From Arsukibacterium sp. UBA5043 (GTDB lineage: Bacteria > Pseudomonadota > Gammaproteobacteria > Enterobacterales > Alteromonadaceae): a stretch of 64,000 nt of DNA. How positions within the stretch are numbered: position 1 is the first letter of the stretch; every line of letters starts with the position of its first letter. Shown one piece after another: positions 10,415-20,284 of this stretch. The notes beneath the pieces were generated by a model. That model searched no databases. It had not been told where the DNA came from and was given only the letters and a program-made list of their open reading frames with translations. Location: positions 299,818 through 363,817 of the forward strand of contig DIBV01000017.1 of the NCBI GenBank assembly GCA_002415085.1, in the 5' to 3' direction. Made by a program: the position numbers and the translations under genes.

Positions 10415-10694
10415 GCAGCTAAACAGCCTTAAGAAAGCCAAAAAATCTGAACGAGCTAACAGTCCTGAACCAAACATTGCTATTGGCTATTATCAGCATT
10501 ATAAAGGGGCTTACTATCAGGTGATTGACCTTGCCCGCCATAGCGAAACCGAAGAATGGCTGGTCATTTACCGGCCACTGTATGGCGATAAAAGCTTATG
10601 GGCCCGTCCCGCCAGCATGTTCGCAGAAAACGTTATCATTGCCGGTGAAGAGCTGGCGCGTTTTCAGTATATTGGCAACCAGCCACCCGCCTGA
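10398..10694 (+). CDS. DUF1653 family protein
   Basis: This protein of 98 residues resembles DUF1653 in its central part ([24 protein letters not shown], then [12 protein letters not shown] and the LWARPASMF stretch, about residues 29-80). Family function is unknown. The Lys/Glu-rich first 28 residues look disordered. I chose the ATG at 10398 because GAAGG lies upstream. It overlaps the end of ruvX by 17 bases and probably belongs to the same transcript. No terminator is visible after it. Confidence 0.8.
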   Translation: MNNNPEQLNSLKKAKKSERANSPEPNIAIGYYQHYKGAYYQVIDLARHSETEEWLVIYRPLYGDKSLWARPASMFAENVIIAGEELARFQYIGNQPPA

Positions 10695-10868
10695 AATGCT
10701 CTCCCCAAGCGAGAAAAGTATTGTCCCTGACCGAAAATCACCGCGTTTAACCGCTTATCATATTTTTAACCTGCTTACGGCAAATTAGTTTTAGTATCTA
10801 CCCGGCTTGCTACAGCTTGGCAAAATGTCGTTACATTTAACTTATTAATGAATACGCAGGAGCATGTT

Positions 10869-11105
10869 ATGTTTGAACCGTCAGAGTGGCTGCACCTATA
10901 TGAGCAAAGCAGTACCGGCTTTTTACTGTGGTTTGTACCATTGTTTTTAGTTATCTATTTTATCCCGACGTTGATTGCAATGTTTTGTAATCGCCGGCAT
11001 CTGGGCAAAATAGCACTGGCTAACATCCCGGCCGGCTTGTCAGTGATTGCCTGGTTTGGACTGATCGGTGTGGCATTCAGCGGCAAACTAAGAACCAAAA
11101 AATAA
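10869..11105 (+). CDS. Small membrane protein, superinfection-immunity-like
   Basis: This 78-residue protein has two hydrophobic segments (about residues 19-40 and 50-68) joined by a short basic loop. The YFIPTLIAMFCNRRH stretch and the small second helix resemble the family named after phage T4 superinfection immunity protein (PF14373). Most chromosomal members have no tested function. The start at 10869 is set by an AGGAG site seven bases upstream; an ATG at 10848 lacks one. It is the first gene of a run leading into YIP1, adaptor, ABC and two-component genes. No phage gene is nearby, so a role in phage exclusion is not supported. Confidence 0.65.
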   Translation: MFEPSEWLHLYEQSSTGFLLWFVPLFLVIYFIPTLIAMFCNRRHLGKIALANIPAGLSVIAWFGLIGVAFSGKLRTKK

Positions 11106-11133
11106 ATTATAACGAAGAAAATGGAGAGCACTT

Positions 11134-11829
11134 ATGAGTAAGAATGTCAGTCAGGCGCTGGTCGATATCTATGTCGCCCCCAAACAGGTTTTTAACGCAT
11201 TACCCGACAAAAAAGGCTGGAGCTGGTTGCCGTTATTAATCATTCTTGCCATTAATGCTATTGGCATCTGGTACTTTTATTCTGGTATGAGCCCGGAGTG
11301 GATTGTCGAGCAGCAAATTGCCCAAACCGCCCACAACCTGACACCGGCAGAAATTGAACAAAACCGTGCGGTAATGGGCCAGATGGCCGACAAAACCGGT
11401 ATTATTTCGGTTGGTGCTGTGTTGGTCATGACCCCCATTCTGTTTGCTATTATGGCGCTATATCTGATGCTGGTGGGTAACCCTGGCCAAAAGCGCCCCT
11501 ACGGTGACTGGTTCGCTCTGACTATTTGGAGCAATATGCCCGGGGTTATCAATATGCTCGGATTAATTGTTCTGGTATTAATCAGTAGTGATCCGAACCT
11601 GCCGTTAACCACAGCTAACTACTTGTCGCTAAACCAATTAGTGCTGGGGCTGGAGCCTGGTCAGGCCTGGTATGCCTGGGCCGAAAACTTCAACTTAATA
11701 TTTTTGTGGATCAGTGGTTTATTTGCTGTTGGCCTGCATTGCTGGAGTGGTTACAGCACGGTGAAAAGCGCCTTGCTGGGTTTTCTGCCACTGGTCGTTA
11801 TTTATAGTCTGTGGGCTGCTTTTATCTAA
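11134..11829 (+). CDS. YIP1-family membrane protein
   Basis: This 231-residue integral membrane protein has about five hydrophobic segments and a YIP1-like layout: a short N-terminal cytoplasmic stretch ending VFNALPDKKGW, then a helix, a roughly 50-residue hydrophilic region and a C-terminal helical bundle. Bacterial YIP1 proteins have no settled function. A GGAGAG site supports the start. It lies 28 bp after the immunity-like gene and 22 bp before the adaptor gene, which suggests it belongs to the efflux operon. Confidence 0.75.
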   Translation: MSKNVSQALVDIYVAPKQVFNALPDKKGWSWLPLLIILAINAIGIWYFYSGMSPEWIVEQQIAQTAHNLTPAEIEQNRAVMGQMADKTGIISVGAVLVMTPILFAIMALYLMLVGNPGQKRPYGDWFALTIWSNMPGVINMLGLIVLVLISSDPNLPLTTANYLSLNQLVLGLEPGQAWYAWAENFNLIFLWISGLFAVGLHCWSGYSTVKSALLGFLPLVVIYSLWAAFI

Positions 11830-11851
11830 CACGGCTAAACGGATTTAACCC

Positions 11852-13024
11852 ATGAAAAAAGTTCTGATATTGCTGGTTATCGTCGTGGCACTGGGCGGCT
11901 TAATCGCGCTCAGTCAATACCGTAAACAGCAGCAAACCACCAGCGTTACCACGGCGCTGGTAAGCGAGGGCGCCCTGGCCGACAGTATTCTGGCCTCTGG
12001 TAATCTGGAATTTAACACTCAAATTCAGATCCGCTCAGAAGTGACCGGCCGGGTGCTGGAAGTCCTGGTGGCAGAAGGTGATGTGGTCGAAAAAGGCCAG
12101 GTGCTAATGCGCCTGGACGACACCGCTTTTGCTGCCGACGTTAACCGCACCCGCGCTATGGTACAAAGCCAGCAAATTGATATTGCCCGGGCTAAAGCAC
12201 AGCTGACTGATTTGCAACGACAATTCAGCCGCCAGCAGCAGCTTTACAGCAATGGCCTGATTCAACAGGAAACCATCGACAGTCTGCAAAGCCAGCTCGA
12301 TATTGCCCATATTAATGTTCGGGCCGCTGAAGCAGCCTTGCAACAAGGTCAGGCAACGTTAGCGATGGCAGAAGATAACTTAAGCAAAACTGTGTACCGG
12401 GCGCCCATTGCTGGCTTGCTTTCAACCGTTGATATTAAACCGGGTGAAACCGTAATCGCAGGCAGCACCAACATCATTGGCAGCCCGCTGATGACCCTGG
12501 CCGATCCCAGTGCCATTCTGGCAGAACTGCGGGTAGACGAAGCCGATATTGCTAATGTGCACCTGGGGCAGCAAGCTGAAATTTACGCTGCGGCCTACCC
12601 ACATCAGGCCATTAACGGTGAGGTTATCCAAATTGCGACGTCGGCACGTTACATGAATCAGAGCCAGAGCCTGTCATTCCGGGTTAAGGTATTACTGCAA
12701 CCTGAAGATATTGCCCTGTACCCAGGCATGAGTTGTCGTGCTGAAATTATTTTATCGCAAAAGCAACAAAGCCTGCAGGTTCCCATTGCGGCAATTCAGC
12801 AAAGCACACAACAAAATGACCACCAAAAAGAAGACTATTTTGTCTGGAAAGTTGACGGCGATTTAGCAACAAAACAAACCGTAACCCTGGGTATGGCAAC
12901 TGATATTGCGCAGGAGATTATCAGCGGCCTGCAGGTAGGCGATGAGGTCATCGTGGGCCCTGCCCGCACCATGCTGGGGCTGACTGAAGGCCGACGCCTG
13001 AACACTGAGCGGCAGGAAAACTGA
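11852..13024 (+). CDS. MacA/HlyD-type periplasmic adaptor
   Basis: This membrane-fusion protein of 390 residues is anchored by one N-terminal helix (about residues 4-22). The biotinyl-lipoyl half-motifs are at about residues 60-90 ([22 protein letters not shown]) and 180-200 ([18 protein letters not shown]) and flank a coiled-coil hairpin rich in Gln. A beta-barrel domain follows. Such adaptors link an inner-membrane ABC transporter to an outer-membrane channel. It is one base from the ATPase gene. No TolC-like gene is present here, so a channel encoded elsewhere would be needed. Confidence 0.92.
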   Translation: MKKVLILLVIVVALGGLIALSQYRKQQQTTSVTTALVSEGALADSILASGNLEFNTQIQIRSEVTGRVLEVLVAEGDVVEKGQVLMRLDDTAFAADVNRTRAMVQSQQIDIARAKAQLTDLQRQFSRQQQLYSNGLIQQETIDSLQSQLDIAHINVRAAEAALQQGQATLAMAEDNLSKTVYRAPIAGLLSTVDIKPGETVIAGSTNIIGSPLMTLADPSAILAELRVDEADIANVHLGQQAEIYAAAYPHQAINGEVIQIATSARYMNQSQSLSFRVKVLLQPEDIALYPGMSCRAEIILSQKQQSLQVPIAAIQQSTQQNDHQKEDYFVWKVDGDLATKQTVTLGMATDIAQEIISGLQVGDEVIVGPARTMLGLTEGRRLNTERQEN

Positions 13025-13025
13025 A

Positions 13026-13736
13026 ATGAGCGATGCAGTTATTCAGCTTGCCCGGGTCAGTAAAAGTTATCAGATGGCTGATGAAACGTTTTACGCGTTA
13101 AAACAGGTTGATTTAGCCATTACCGAAAACGATTACGTCGCCATTATAGGGCCGTCCGGCTCTGGTAAGTCAACCCTGATGAATATTCTTGGTTGCTTAG
13201 ATACGCCCAGTGCTGGTCATTATCAGCTGGCTGGACGCGATGTCTCAACCATGAATGAAACAGAGCTGGCTGAGCTTCGTAATGAGGCTGTCGGCTTTAT
13301 TTTTCAAAGTTTTAATCTGCTACCCCGGGCCACCGTGCTGGCCAATGTTATGCAACCGCTCATTTACCGCTTAATGGCAAACAGTGAGCGTAAAACCCTG
13401 GCATTAGAGGCTTTACGCCGGGTGGGCCTGAGCGACAAAACCAGACATTTGCCTAACCAGTTATCCGGCGGACAACGTCAGCGCGTTGCTATTGCCCGGG
13501 CTCTGGTTACCAAGCCACGAATTCTGTTGGGCGATGAGCCCACCGGTAACCTGGACAGCAAAACCAGCAAAGACATTATGGCATTGTTTGACCAGCTGCA
13601 TCGCGAGGGCCATACCATCATTCTGGTGACCCACGAACAGGATATTGCCGATCACTGCCAACGGGTTATCCGGCTGGTTGACGGCGAAGTGGAACAGGAT
13701 TTTCGAAACCCACAGGGAATAATGGACAATGCTTAA
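13026..13736 (+). CDS. MacB/LolD-type ABC transporter ATPase
   Basis: This 236-residue cytoplasmic ATPase has Walker [10 protein letters not shown] at about residues 42-50, the Q-loop FQSFNLLPR, the signature [15 protein letters not shown], Walker [13 protein letters not shown] and the switch His in VTHE. It belongs to the MacB/LolD/FtsE group. Its gene overlaps the permease gene by eight bases. The substrate is unknown; antimicrobial peptides or lipoproteins are typical of the group. Confidence 0.94.
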   Translation: MSDAVIQLARVSKSYQMADETFYALKQVDLAITENDYVAIIGPSGSGKSTLMNILGCLDTPSAGHYQLAGRDVSTMNETELAELRNEAVGFIFQSFNLLPRATVLANVMQPLIYRLMANSERKTLALEALRRVGLSDKTRHLPNQLSGGQRQRVAIARALVTKPRILLGDEPTGNLDSKTSKDIMALFDQLHREGHTIILVTHEQDIADHCQRVIRLVDGEVEQDFRNPQGIMDNA

Positions 13737-14967
13737 ATTATTACATGCTGGTTTTGAAGGAACAAAAGCCGCCTTCGCCTCAATTCGTGCCCATGGCCTG
13801 CGCAGCGCCCTTACCACGCTGGGTATTATTATCGGCGTGGCGGCGGTAATCACCGTGGTCGCCATTATGCAGGGGCTTAGCCACAGCATCACCAGCCAGC
13901 TGGATGATTTAGGCAGCGATATGATCACACTGCGGGCTTACACGCCAACCAATCAGCAAATGCTCGGCATTCAGAACCGCTTGCACTACGATGATTTTCT
14001 GCTGTTAAAAAGCCGGATAAGCAATGTTGAAGATATGACCGCCAGCATGCAGGCATTTAGCATGGGCTCGCAGGTGCAATATGGCCGCAACACCGCGCAA
14101 TCACAAATTATCGGCACCGACAGCAGTTATCAGAATGTGGTTAGGGTATATCCGGAATCAGGCCGGTTTTTGTCAGGCAGCGATGATGATCGCCGCCGTC
14201 GCGTTGCCTTTGTCGGTTCGTCGTTAATTAAACAGCTTGATTTACCCGCTAACCCGGTCGGCGAGTTTATTAATCTATCCGGTGACTGGTTTCGGATCAT
14301 TGGCGTAGCCGAAACCCGTGGCAGTATGTTTGGTTTTGATCAGGACAATTATATTATTGCGCCGTTCAGCACCATTCGCTCGCTCAGTGGCGAACGGGCG
14401 GCGCGCAATATTGATGTTATGTTTCGGCCAGCGCCCGGCGCCGATGCCAAACAAATTCAGCAACAAATGCGTGCCGTACTGCGCCAGCACTATAAATTAG
14501 CAGCGGATGAACCTGATCCATTTGAATTTGTCAGTGCTGAGCGAATGATAGAGCAGTTTAATACGATTACCAGCACCATTACCCTGGTTGCTGGCGGTGT
14601 GGTAAGTATCAGCTTACTGGTCGGCGGCATTGGCGTAATGAATATTATGCTGGTATCCGTTACCGAGCGAACCCGTGAAATTGGTATCGTTAAAGCCCTG
14701 GGCGCCACACCACAGTTTATTCTCATTCAGTTTCTGGTAGAGGCGCTGGTGCTATCGCTGTTTGGTGGCATTATTGGCCTGGCGCTCGGCGCTGGCGTCG
14801 CCAGCTTTATAGGCCTGATGATGCCGGCCATGCCTGAAGCACTGGTACCATTGTGGGCGGTGTTACTGGCCATCGGCTTCACTACTCTGATTGGCGTGGT
14901 ATTTGGTCTGGCACCGGCTATTAAAGCCTCCCGCTTAAACCCGATTGATGCCCTACGTTATGAATAG
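13729..14967 (+). CDS. MacB-like ABC transporter permease
   Basis: This 412-residue permease has the MacB topology: one N-terminal helix (about residues 27-48), a large periplasmic domain, and three C-terminal helices in an FtsX-type domain with the [21 protein letters not shown] and KALGA motifs. It forms the membrane half of the transporter with the ATPase encoded just upstream. In E. coli MacB the ATPase and permease are one polypeptide; here they are separate overlapping genes. The LytS-type kinase gene starts six bases downstream. Confidence 0.93.
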   Translation: MLKLLHAGFEGTKAAFASIRAHGLRSALTTLGIIIGVAAVITVVAIMQGLSHSITSQLDDLGSDMITLRAYTPTNQQMLGIQNRLHYDDFLLLKSRISNVEDMTASMQAFSMGSQVQYGRNTAQSQIIGTDSSYQNVVRVYPESGRFLSGSDDDRRRRVAFVGSSLIKQLDLPANPVGEFINLSGDWFRIIGVAETRGSMFGFDQDNYIIAPFSTIRSLSGERAARNIDVMFRPAPGADAKQIQQQMRAVLRQHYKLAADEPDPFEFVSAERMIEQFNTITSTITLVAGGVVSISLLVGGIGVMNIMLVSVTERTREIGIVKALGATPQFILIQFLVEALVLSLFGGIIGLALGAGVASFIGLMMPAMPEALVPLWAVLLAIGFTTLIGVVFGLAPAIKASRLNPIDALRYE

Positions 14968-14973
14968 CCCGCT

Positions 14974-16092
14974 ATGACTAATACCGCATCTTACTGGCGC
15001 CAGCATTGGCAACTTTGCTGGCAAACCAATCGTGCTTATCGCATTGGCCAGGCCGTAACCTTTGTGCTGTTTGTCAGTTTTTATGTTTTGTACAGCCTGC
15101 CTTTTATCCAGCAAGAGCAAAATGGCTTACTGGTTATTTTCTTTATTCGCTATCTGCTCGAAGCCATGTTTTTTGTCCTGGGCAGCCATTTTTTACTTCG
15201 TCCGCCGCTCAGAATCTATTATTACCGCGGGTTTAGTCTTGGCGCCGGCGCAATGTTTTTCTGTGTGCTGGTGGTAACGGCGCTGTTGTTAGCGCTGGTC
15301 AGCGTTTACATTTCGTTTTTGCCGGCCCTTAGCCCTACCGATATGCAGCAAATAGCCATTATTAATAAAGACAGCGCCGAGGGCCTGCAAATGCACTTTT
15401 CACTCACTACCCTGCTGGTAATGATGTGGTCGATGCATGTTGGCCTTTATATGCTGTGGAGTTCGTTTTATATCGGCTGGCAAATGCGCCAAAGTCGTAA
15501 GGCCCTGCAGCAGGAAATGCAACAAGCCAGGTTGCAACAACTGACCAACCAGCTTAATCCGCATTTTCTATTTAATGCGTTTAACAGTATCAGGGCTCTT
15601 ATTTTTGAAGATCAGCACAAAGCAGCGGATACCGTAACTCAGCTGGCTGAATTGTTCCGGGTTCACTTGCAGGCACACTTAAGGCCCACTGCCACCTTGC
15701 AGGAGGAGTGGTTGCTGTGTCAGCACTACCTGAAAATTGAGCAGGTAAGGTTAGAGCAACGTTTGCAGCTTGAGCTAACCATTGCCCCAGAGGTAACACA
15801 GCAATTACTGCCAACACTTTGCTTACTTACCTTACTGGAGAATGCGGTAAAACACGGTATCAGCCCCAATACTGCCCCCGGCAAAATCACCATTCAAGCG
15901 TCAAGATTTGGCGCCCGCTGGCAGCTGAACATCACTAATTCTGTTGGCGCGGCATCCAATAATCAGTGCACCGGCACCGGCCTGGCAAACTGCCGCAAAC
16001 GCCTGCAACTGATGTTTGGCGAGCAAGCCAGCTTTGTTACCCGGCACGACCACAATCAGTTTATCGTGGCGCTGGAGTTGCCGTATGTCTAA
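14974..16092 (+). CDS. LytS-type sensor histidine kinase
   Basis: This 372-residue protein has four N-terminal hydrophobic segments (to about residue 170), a short coiled linker, the His_kinase motif QLNPHFLFNAFNSIRALI with the phospho-acceptor His near residue 196, and a C-terminal ATPase region with ENAVKHGI and GTGLANCRKRL. It overlaps the response-regulator gene by eight bases. Lacking a recognisable ligand domain, it may sense through its membrane segments or through the adjacent transporter, an arrangement known for peptide-efflux systems. Confidence 0.92.
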   Translation: MTNTASYWRQHWQLCWQTNRAYRIGQAVTFVLFVSFYVLYSLPFIQQEQNGLLVIFFIRYLLEAMFFVLGSHFLLRPPLRIYYYRGFSLGAGAMFFCVLVVTALLLALVSVYISFLPALSPTDMQQIAIINKDSAEGLQMHFSLTTLLVMMWSMHVGLYMLWSSFYIGWQMRQSRKALQQEMQQARLQQLTNQLNPHFLFNAFNSIRALIFEDQHKAADTVTQLAELFRVHLQAHLRPTATLQEEWLLCQHYLKIEQVRLEQRLQLELTIAPEVTQQLLPTLCLLTLLENAVKHGISPNTAPGKITIQASRFGARWQLNITNSVGAASNNQCTGTGLANCRKRLQLMFGEQASFVTRHDHNQFIVALELPYV

Positions 16093-16843
16093 TGGCTACA
16101 AAACCTTAATTGTTGATGACGAACGCCTGGCCCGCAATGAATTGAAACGGCTGTTACAGGCGCACCCAAATTGCGAGGTGGTAGCAGAAGCGGCCAGCGC
16201 CCGCGAGGCATTAACGATATTAGCAGAGCAACATATCGACCTGGTATTTCTGGATATTCAGATGCCGGAAATTACCGGTATCGAGTTAGCCAACGAAATC
16301 CCTGCCACAACCCGCTTCGTGTTTGTTACCGCGTATAACGGCTATGCCCTGGATGCCTTTTCGCTCAACGCCGTAGACTACTTGCTAAAACCAGTCGCAC
16401 CAGAGCGCCTGGCAAAAACCATCGGCCGCCTGCCAGTACCGGATAATACCGCCGGCACAGACCCGACTACCAACTCAGAGCAGCGGAACAATGAGCTGTT
16501 TTTACCAGAAAATCACGGCATTTTGCTTAAATTTGGCGATATTAACCGTATAGTTCGTTTGCAGGAGATTTACCGCTTTGCATGCATTGGTAACCACGCA
16601 GCCGTTTACACCACTTACGGCAAAAGCTTTATTTATAGCTCGCTGGCCCGGATTGAGCAAAAGCTCGATCCGGCTTTTTTCTTTAAAACCAGCCGGGCTG
16701 ACATCGTCCGGCTGGATGCCATTGAACATATTGAAACCGGTATCAGTGCCGGCGCTATGCTAGCTGTGCTGCGAGATGGTCAGCAGATAGACGTCAGCCG
16801 CCGCCAGGCTCAGCAACTGCGTCAGCATTTTAGCGGTTTTTGA
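16085..16843 (+). CDS. LytTR-family response regulator
   Basis: This 252-residue regulator has a receiver domain (acidic DDE near residue 11, phospho-acceptor Asp in LVFLDIQMPEITG, Lys in YLLKPV) and a C-terminal LytTR DNA-binding domain (about residues 140-252). The start at 16085 lies in the end of the kinase gene. An upstream in-frame ATG at 16016 would be deep inside the kinase and is rejected. It probably controls the efflux genes upstream. Its stop codon is only 12 bases from the convergent yfiF gene. Confidence 0.92.
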   Translation: MSNGYKTLIVDDERLARNELKRLLQAHPNCEVVAEAASAREALTILAEQHIDLVFLDIQMPEITGIELANEIPATTRFVFVTAYNGYALDAFSLNAVDYLLKPVAPERLAKTIGRLPVPDNTAGTDPTTNSEQRNNELFLPENHGILLKFGDINRIVRLQEIYRFACIGNHAAVYTTYGKSFIYSSLARIEQKLDPAFFFKTSRADIVRLDAIEHIETGISAGAMLAVLRDGQQIDVSRRQAQQLRQHFSGF

Positions 16844-16855
16844 ACCAAAACCATA

Positions 16856-17797
16856 TCAGCCGCCGTGCTGCCGATACCATTCTCCCACCATTAAACTGGC
16901 TGCCACGCTGACATTTAACGACTCTACCTTGCCGCTACCAGGTATTTGCAATGCGATATCGGCGCTATTGGCAACGGCTTTAGACACCCCGAACATTTCT
17001 TCCCCAAACACAATAACCACTTTTTGCGGTAATGCTGTGTTGTATAGTGACTGACCGCCGTGGCTTGAGGTAGTGACTAAACTATATCCTGCGTCTTTGC
17101 ATAGCTTTAACGCCAGCGGCATATCATCACAACTAAGCGGGCTGATAAACTCACCGCCGCCCTCAGCGGTACGCAGCGCCGCACCTGATTGTAATAACTG
17201 TGGCTCACGCATAATAATGCCGGTAACGCCAAAATGAGCACAGGTACGGGCAATAGCGCCTAAATTGTGCGGGTTACCGACACCATCAAGTGCCAGTAAA
17301 CAATCCTGCCTGGATTTGTTCCCAGCAAGATAACTGGCAATGCTGGCAATAGGTTTGCGCTTCACTAACAGGACTATGCCACCATGATGCTGGCTGGCGG
17401 CCACTTTCTCCAGCTCGGCATCGTCAACAATATGGTAGGCTTTCTTTGCATTGGCCAGATATTTCATCACATCGGCAAACTTCGGTGCCATTTGTTGTGA
17501 TATGTACAAGCGGATAATGGCTTCTGGTCGCTGGCTGAACAGCACCCGGCAGGCGTTGTCACCATACACTTTACTTTCTGCTGGCTGGCCCGAGCCCCGG
17601 GCGGATTTACCAGCGTCTTTGCTGTTGGTTATGCCAGTGCTTAGGCTGTTTTTCCGACTATTCTGCTCGCTGCTCGTCTTATTCAACGCGGCTTTTTTTA
17701 GCCAGGGCTTGCTTAGGGCATTATTCTGGCTATCGTTGCTGCCTTGTTTGGGGTGTCGCTGCGGGTTGCGGCCAGCGCGTTTTGCTTTCTCAGCCAT
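16856..17797 (-). CDS. yfiF: SpoU-family RNA methyltransferase, YfiF type
   Basis: This 313-residue protein has a basic, low-complexity first 75 residues, then a SpoU substrate-binding domain (KVYGDNACRVLFSQRPEAI, AYHIVDDAELEKVA, QHHGGIVLLV) and the SPOUT catalytic domain with NPHNLGAIARTCAHFGV, VIVFGEE and the C-terminal ESLNVSVAASLMVGEWYRQ. The pattern and length match E. coli YfiF, whose RNA target is not established. RlmB is the nearest alternative, but it lacks the long disordered N-terminus. It is divergent from rlmJ. Confidence 0.88.
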   Translation of the reverse strand: MAEKAKRAGRNPQRHPKQGSNDSQNNALSKPWLKKAALNKTSSEQNSRKNSLSTGITNSKDAGKSARGSGQPAESKVYGDNACRVLFSQRPEAIIRLYISQQMAPKFADVMKYLANAKKAYHIVDDAELEKVAASQHHGGIVLLVKRKPIASIASYLAGNKSRQDCLLALDGVGNPHNLGAIARTCAHFGVTGIIMREPQLLQSGAALRTAEGGGEFISPLSCDDMPLALKLCKDAGYSLVTTSSHGGQSLYNTALPQKVVIVFGEEMFGVSKAVANSADIALQIPGSGKVESLNVSVAASLMVGEWYRQHGG

Positions 17798-17927
17798 AAA
17801 AAATCCTGTGTCAGGCGAAATGGCGCCAATTTTAGCATCGCTATCGTGCTATTACTTGTATTTTTCCGCTACCGCAGTATCCTTGGCGGCATTAAATTAA
17901 CTGTTAACATATCAGGGCCAGTGCCAT

Positions 17928-18824
17928 ATGCTGAGTTACCGCCACAGTTATCATGCCGGCAACCACGCCGATGTCTTAAAACATCTGGTACAGGTAACTA
18001 TTCTGGATTATCTGCTGCAAAAAGATAAACCACTGTGCTATCACGACACCCATGCCGGTGCCGGGTTATATAGCATGGGTAGTGAGCATTCCCAAAAAAC
18101 TGCCGAGTATCAGCAAGGCATAGGCCGGCTGTGGCAATACCAGCCAGTATCAGCGCCGCTGGCCCGGTATGTAGCGCTGATAAGCAGCCTGAACCCGGAC
18201 GGTGAGCTGGCGTTTTACCCTGGTTCACCGAAAATTGCGGCCCTGATGCTGCGCCCGCAAGACACCATTCAGGCTACTGAATTACACCCCAGTGATTTTC
18301 CTATTTTGCAAAGCCAGTTTGCCAGGCGCCGATACAGCCGGATCGAAAATATCGATGCGTATGCCGGCTTTAAAGCCATGCTGCCCCCGCTGCCAAAACG
18401 CGGCCTGGTATTAATAGATCCGCCTTACGAGCTGAAAACCGAATATACCGATCTGGTCGCAGGCCTCGAAGAAGCCTACCGGCGTTTTCCACAGGCCACT
18501 TATGCTATCTGGTATCCGGTGATCGAACGTGAAGCGGTAGAAGCCTTTATTAAGGCCATTGTTGGTACTGGCATTAAAAACCAGCTGCGGATCGAGTTTT
18601 GTCCGTTGCCGGATAAAGCCGGTTTCGGCATGAGTGGCAGCGGTATGCTGGTAATTAATCCTCCTTACACCCTGGCGCAGCAAATGCGCGACGCGTTAAC
18701 CGAGCTGGCGCCTTTGCTTGGGAGCAATAATGTTGCTGACAATAGCCATGGCAATAAAGCGTTTAACACTCATGAGCAAAGTAGTGACAATTTATGGCAG
18801 GTCAGCCAGTTGGTAGGAGAATAA
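17928..18824 (+). CDS. rlmJ: 23S rRNA (adenine-2030-N6)-methyltransferase
   Basis: RlmJ methylates A2030 of 23S rRNA. The 298-residue protein begins MLSYRHSYHAGNHADVLKH as the family does, has the SAM-binding DTHAGAGLY segment near residue 42 and the catalytic DPPY motif near residue 164. The C-terminal 25-30 residues (Asn/His-rich) go beyond the E. coli protein. The S1/P1-type nuclease gene follows three bases later and may be co-transcribed. Confidence 0.94.
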   Translation: MLSYRHSYHAGNHADVLKHLVQVTILDYLLQKDKPLCYHDTHAGAGLYSMGSEHSQKTAEYQQGIGRLWQYQPVSAPLARYVALISSLNPDGELAFYPGSPKIAALMLRPQDTIQATELHPSDFPILQSQFARRRYSRIENIDAYAGFKAMLPPLPKRGLVLIDPPYELKTEYTDLVAGLEEAYRRFPQATYAIWYPVIEREAVEAFIKAIVGTGIKNQLRIEFCPLPDKAGFGMSGSGMLVINPPYTLAQQMRDALTELAPLLGSNNVADNSHGNKAFNTHEQSSDNLWQVSQLVGE

Positions 18825-18827
18825 ACC

Positions 18828-19634
18828 ATGACATTTGCAGCCAGAATAAGCCTTTTTTCAGCAGTATTCGCCCTAAGCGGTCTGGTGTTAATGCTTTTCT
18901 CAACCAGCACTCAGGCGTTTGGCCGTGCCGGCCATATGATGATATGCGAGATGAGCTATCAGCTGGTGCAACCGGCGACCCGGGCCAAACTGGACCAGTT
19001 AGTTAGCGCAACCCCGTATCAAAACTTCGGCCCGGCCTGCGTCTGGCCAGATGAAGTTCGTTCGCAAGATGAGTTCAGCTGGAGCAAACCGCATCATTAT
19101 ATCAACTTGCAGCGCGGTGAAACGGTCGTTAGCCGCAGCCACTGCCCTGAGGTGGGTTGTGTGGTTTCAGCAATTGAAGATATGCAGCTACGGCTTGGTC
19201 AAAATACCGATGACTGGCAGGCATTATTATTTCTTAGCCACTATATCAGCGACCTGCACCAGCCATTGCATGTCAGTTTTGCCGATGATTTAGGGGGTAA
19301 CCGTACCGCAGTGTATTTTTATGGTAAGCCATCCAATTTACATGGCGTGTGGGACAGCAATATGCTTAGCAAACTGGGTTACGACGAGCCGGCCAAGCAG
19401 CAGCAATTGTTTGCCAGCTTAACCGCCAGCCAGCAGCAACAATGGCAGCAAAGCAATGTAATGGACTGGACCAATGAATCAGCCACCATCACCATTGGTT
19501 TGTATCAGGATTATCGTCCAGGCATGCTAATTGATGATAACTACCTGACTCAATACCAGGCCGTGCTCGAGCAACGCCTGCTACAAGCCGCCGTGCGCCT
19601 GGCGGCCACTCTGGATACGCTGCTGACACCTTAG
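18828..19634 (+). CDS. Secreted S1/P1-type nuclease
   Basis: This zinc-dependent nuclease cleaves single-stranded nucleic acids and is probably periplasmic or secreted. A signal peptide of about 30 residues ends STSTQA. The mature part has the trinuclear zinc ligands in order: GH near its start, the Asp of WPDE, HHYIN, the HYISDLHQPLH cluster and HGVWD. In fungal S1/P1 the mature N-terminal Trp supplies a zinc ligand through its backbone; here the corresponding residue would be Phe. The 268-residue length is normal for bacterial members. Confidence 0.93.
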   Translation: MTFAARISLFSAVFALSGLVLMLFSTSTQAFGRAGHMMICEMSYQLVQPATRAKLDQLVSATPYQNFGPACVWPDEVRSQDEFSWSKPHHYINLQRGETVVSRSHCPEVGCVVSAIEDMQLRLGQNTDDWQALLFLSHYISDLHQPLHVSFADDLGGNRTAVYFYGKPSNLHGVWDSNMLSKLGYDEPAKQQQLFASLTASQQQQWQQSNVMDWTNESATITIGLYQDYRPGMLIDDNYLTQYQAVLEQRLLQAAVRLAATLDTLLTP

Positions 19635-19638
19635 CCTG

Positions 19639-20184
19639 TCAGCGGATCCAGCCTTTGCTAAGTTGCCGGAAACTGTCATGATCAGCGCGCTCAAGCCACT
19701 CAAATGCCAGCATTTCTTTGCTGATAATCTGACAGCCGGCTTGCTGCATCCGGCTTAGCGCCAGGCGTTTATTATCAGCCGTGCGCGATCCTACGGCTTC
19801 CGTTACCACAAAAACCTGATAACCCGCTGCCAGTAAATCCAGCACCGATTGCAGCACGCAAACATGGCTTTCAGTGCCAATAACCACTATTTGCCGCCGG
19901 TTCAGTTGCTGCAACCGTTGCACAATTGCCGGCTCGCGGTACGCGCTAAAGTGAATTTTTTCCAGCACTGCGTCATCGGGCAGTAACTCACGTAAGCTTG
20001 GCACCGTATGGCCCAGCCCCTGCGGATACTGTTCGGTTGCTAATAGCGGAATATCCAGCTGTAGCGCCACCTGCAATACCCAGGCAGCGGCCTGCTCTAC
20101 TTGCTTGGTGTCTGAAATTGCCGGTGCCAGCTTTTGCTGAATATCAATCAACAGCACCATACTGTCGGTAGCCTGTAATAACAT
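19639..20184 (-). CDS. Isochorismatase-like cysteine hydrolase
   Basis: This 181-residue cytoplasmic hydrolase has the isochorismatase-fold triad: Asp14 in LLIDIQQKL, Lys76 in LEKIHFSAY and Cys109 in GTESHVCVLQS. It resembles the YcaC-type group whose substrates are mostly unknown. It is convergent with the S1/P1 nuclease gene (four-base gap) and lies 100 bp downstream of the putative anti-sigma gene, so it may be the last gene of that operon. Confidence 0.9.
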   Translation of the reverse strand: MLLQATDSMVLLIDIQQKLAPAISDTKQVEQAAAWVLQVALQLDIPLLATEQYPQGLGHTVPSLRELLPDDAVLEKIHFSAYREPAIVQRLQQLNRRQIVVIGTESHVCVLQSVLDLLAAGYQVFVVTEAVGSRTADNKRLALSRMQQAGCQIISKEMLAFEWLERADHDSFRQLSKGWIR

Positions 20185-20284
20185 TAGCGTTCAGATCCTT
20201 TCGCCTGAGGGGTTTAATTTGACGCCTGCACGTGCAACGCCCTATCCTTCGATACCTTATCGCCAAATTGCCCGGCAGCGCGCA

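Noticed and set aside
10869-11105. Phage or prophage remnant suggested by the superinfection-immunity resemblance
   Set aside because: No integrase, structural phage gene, attachment site or repeat is nearby; chromosomal members of this family are common.
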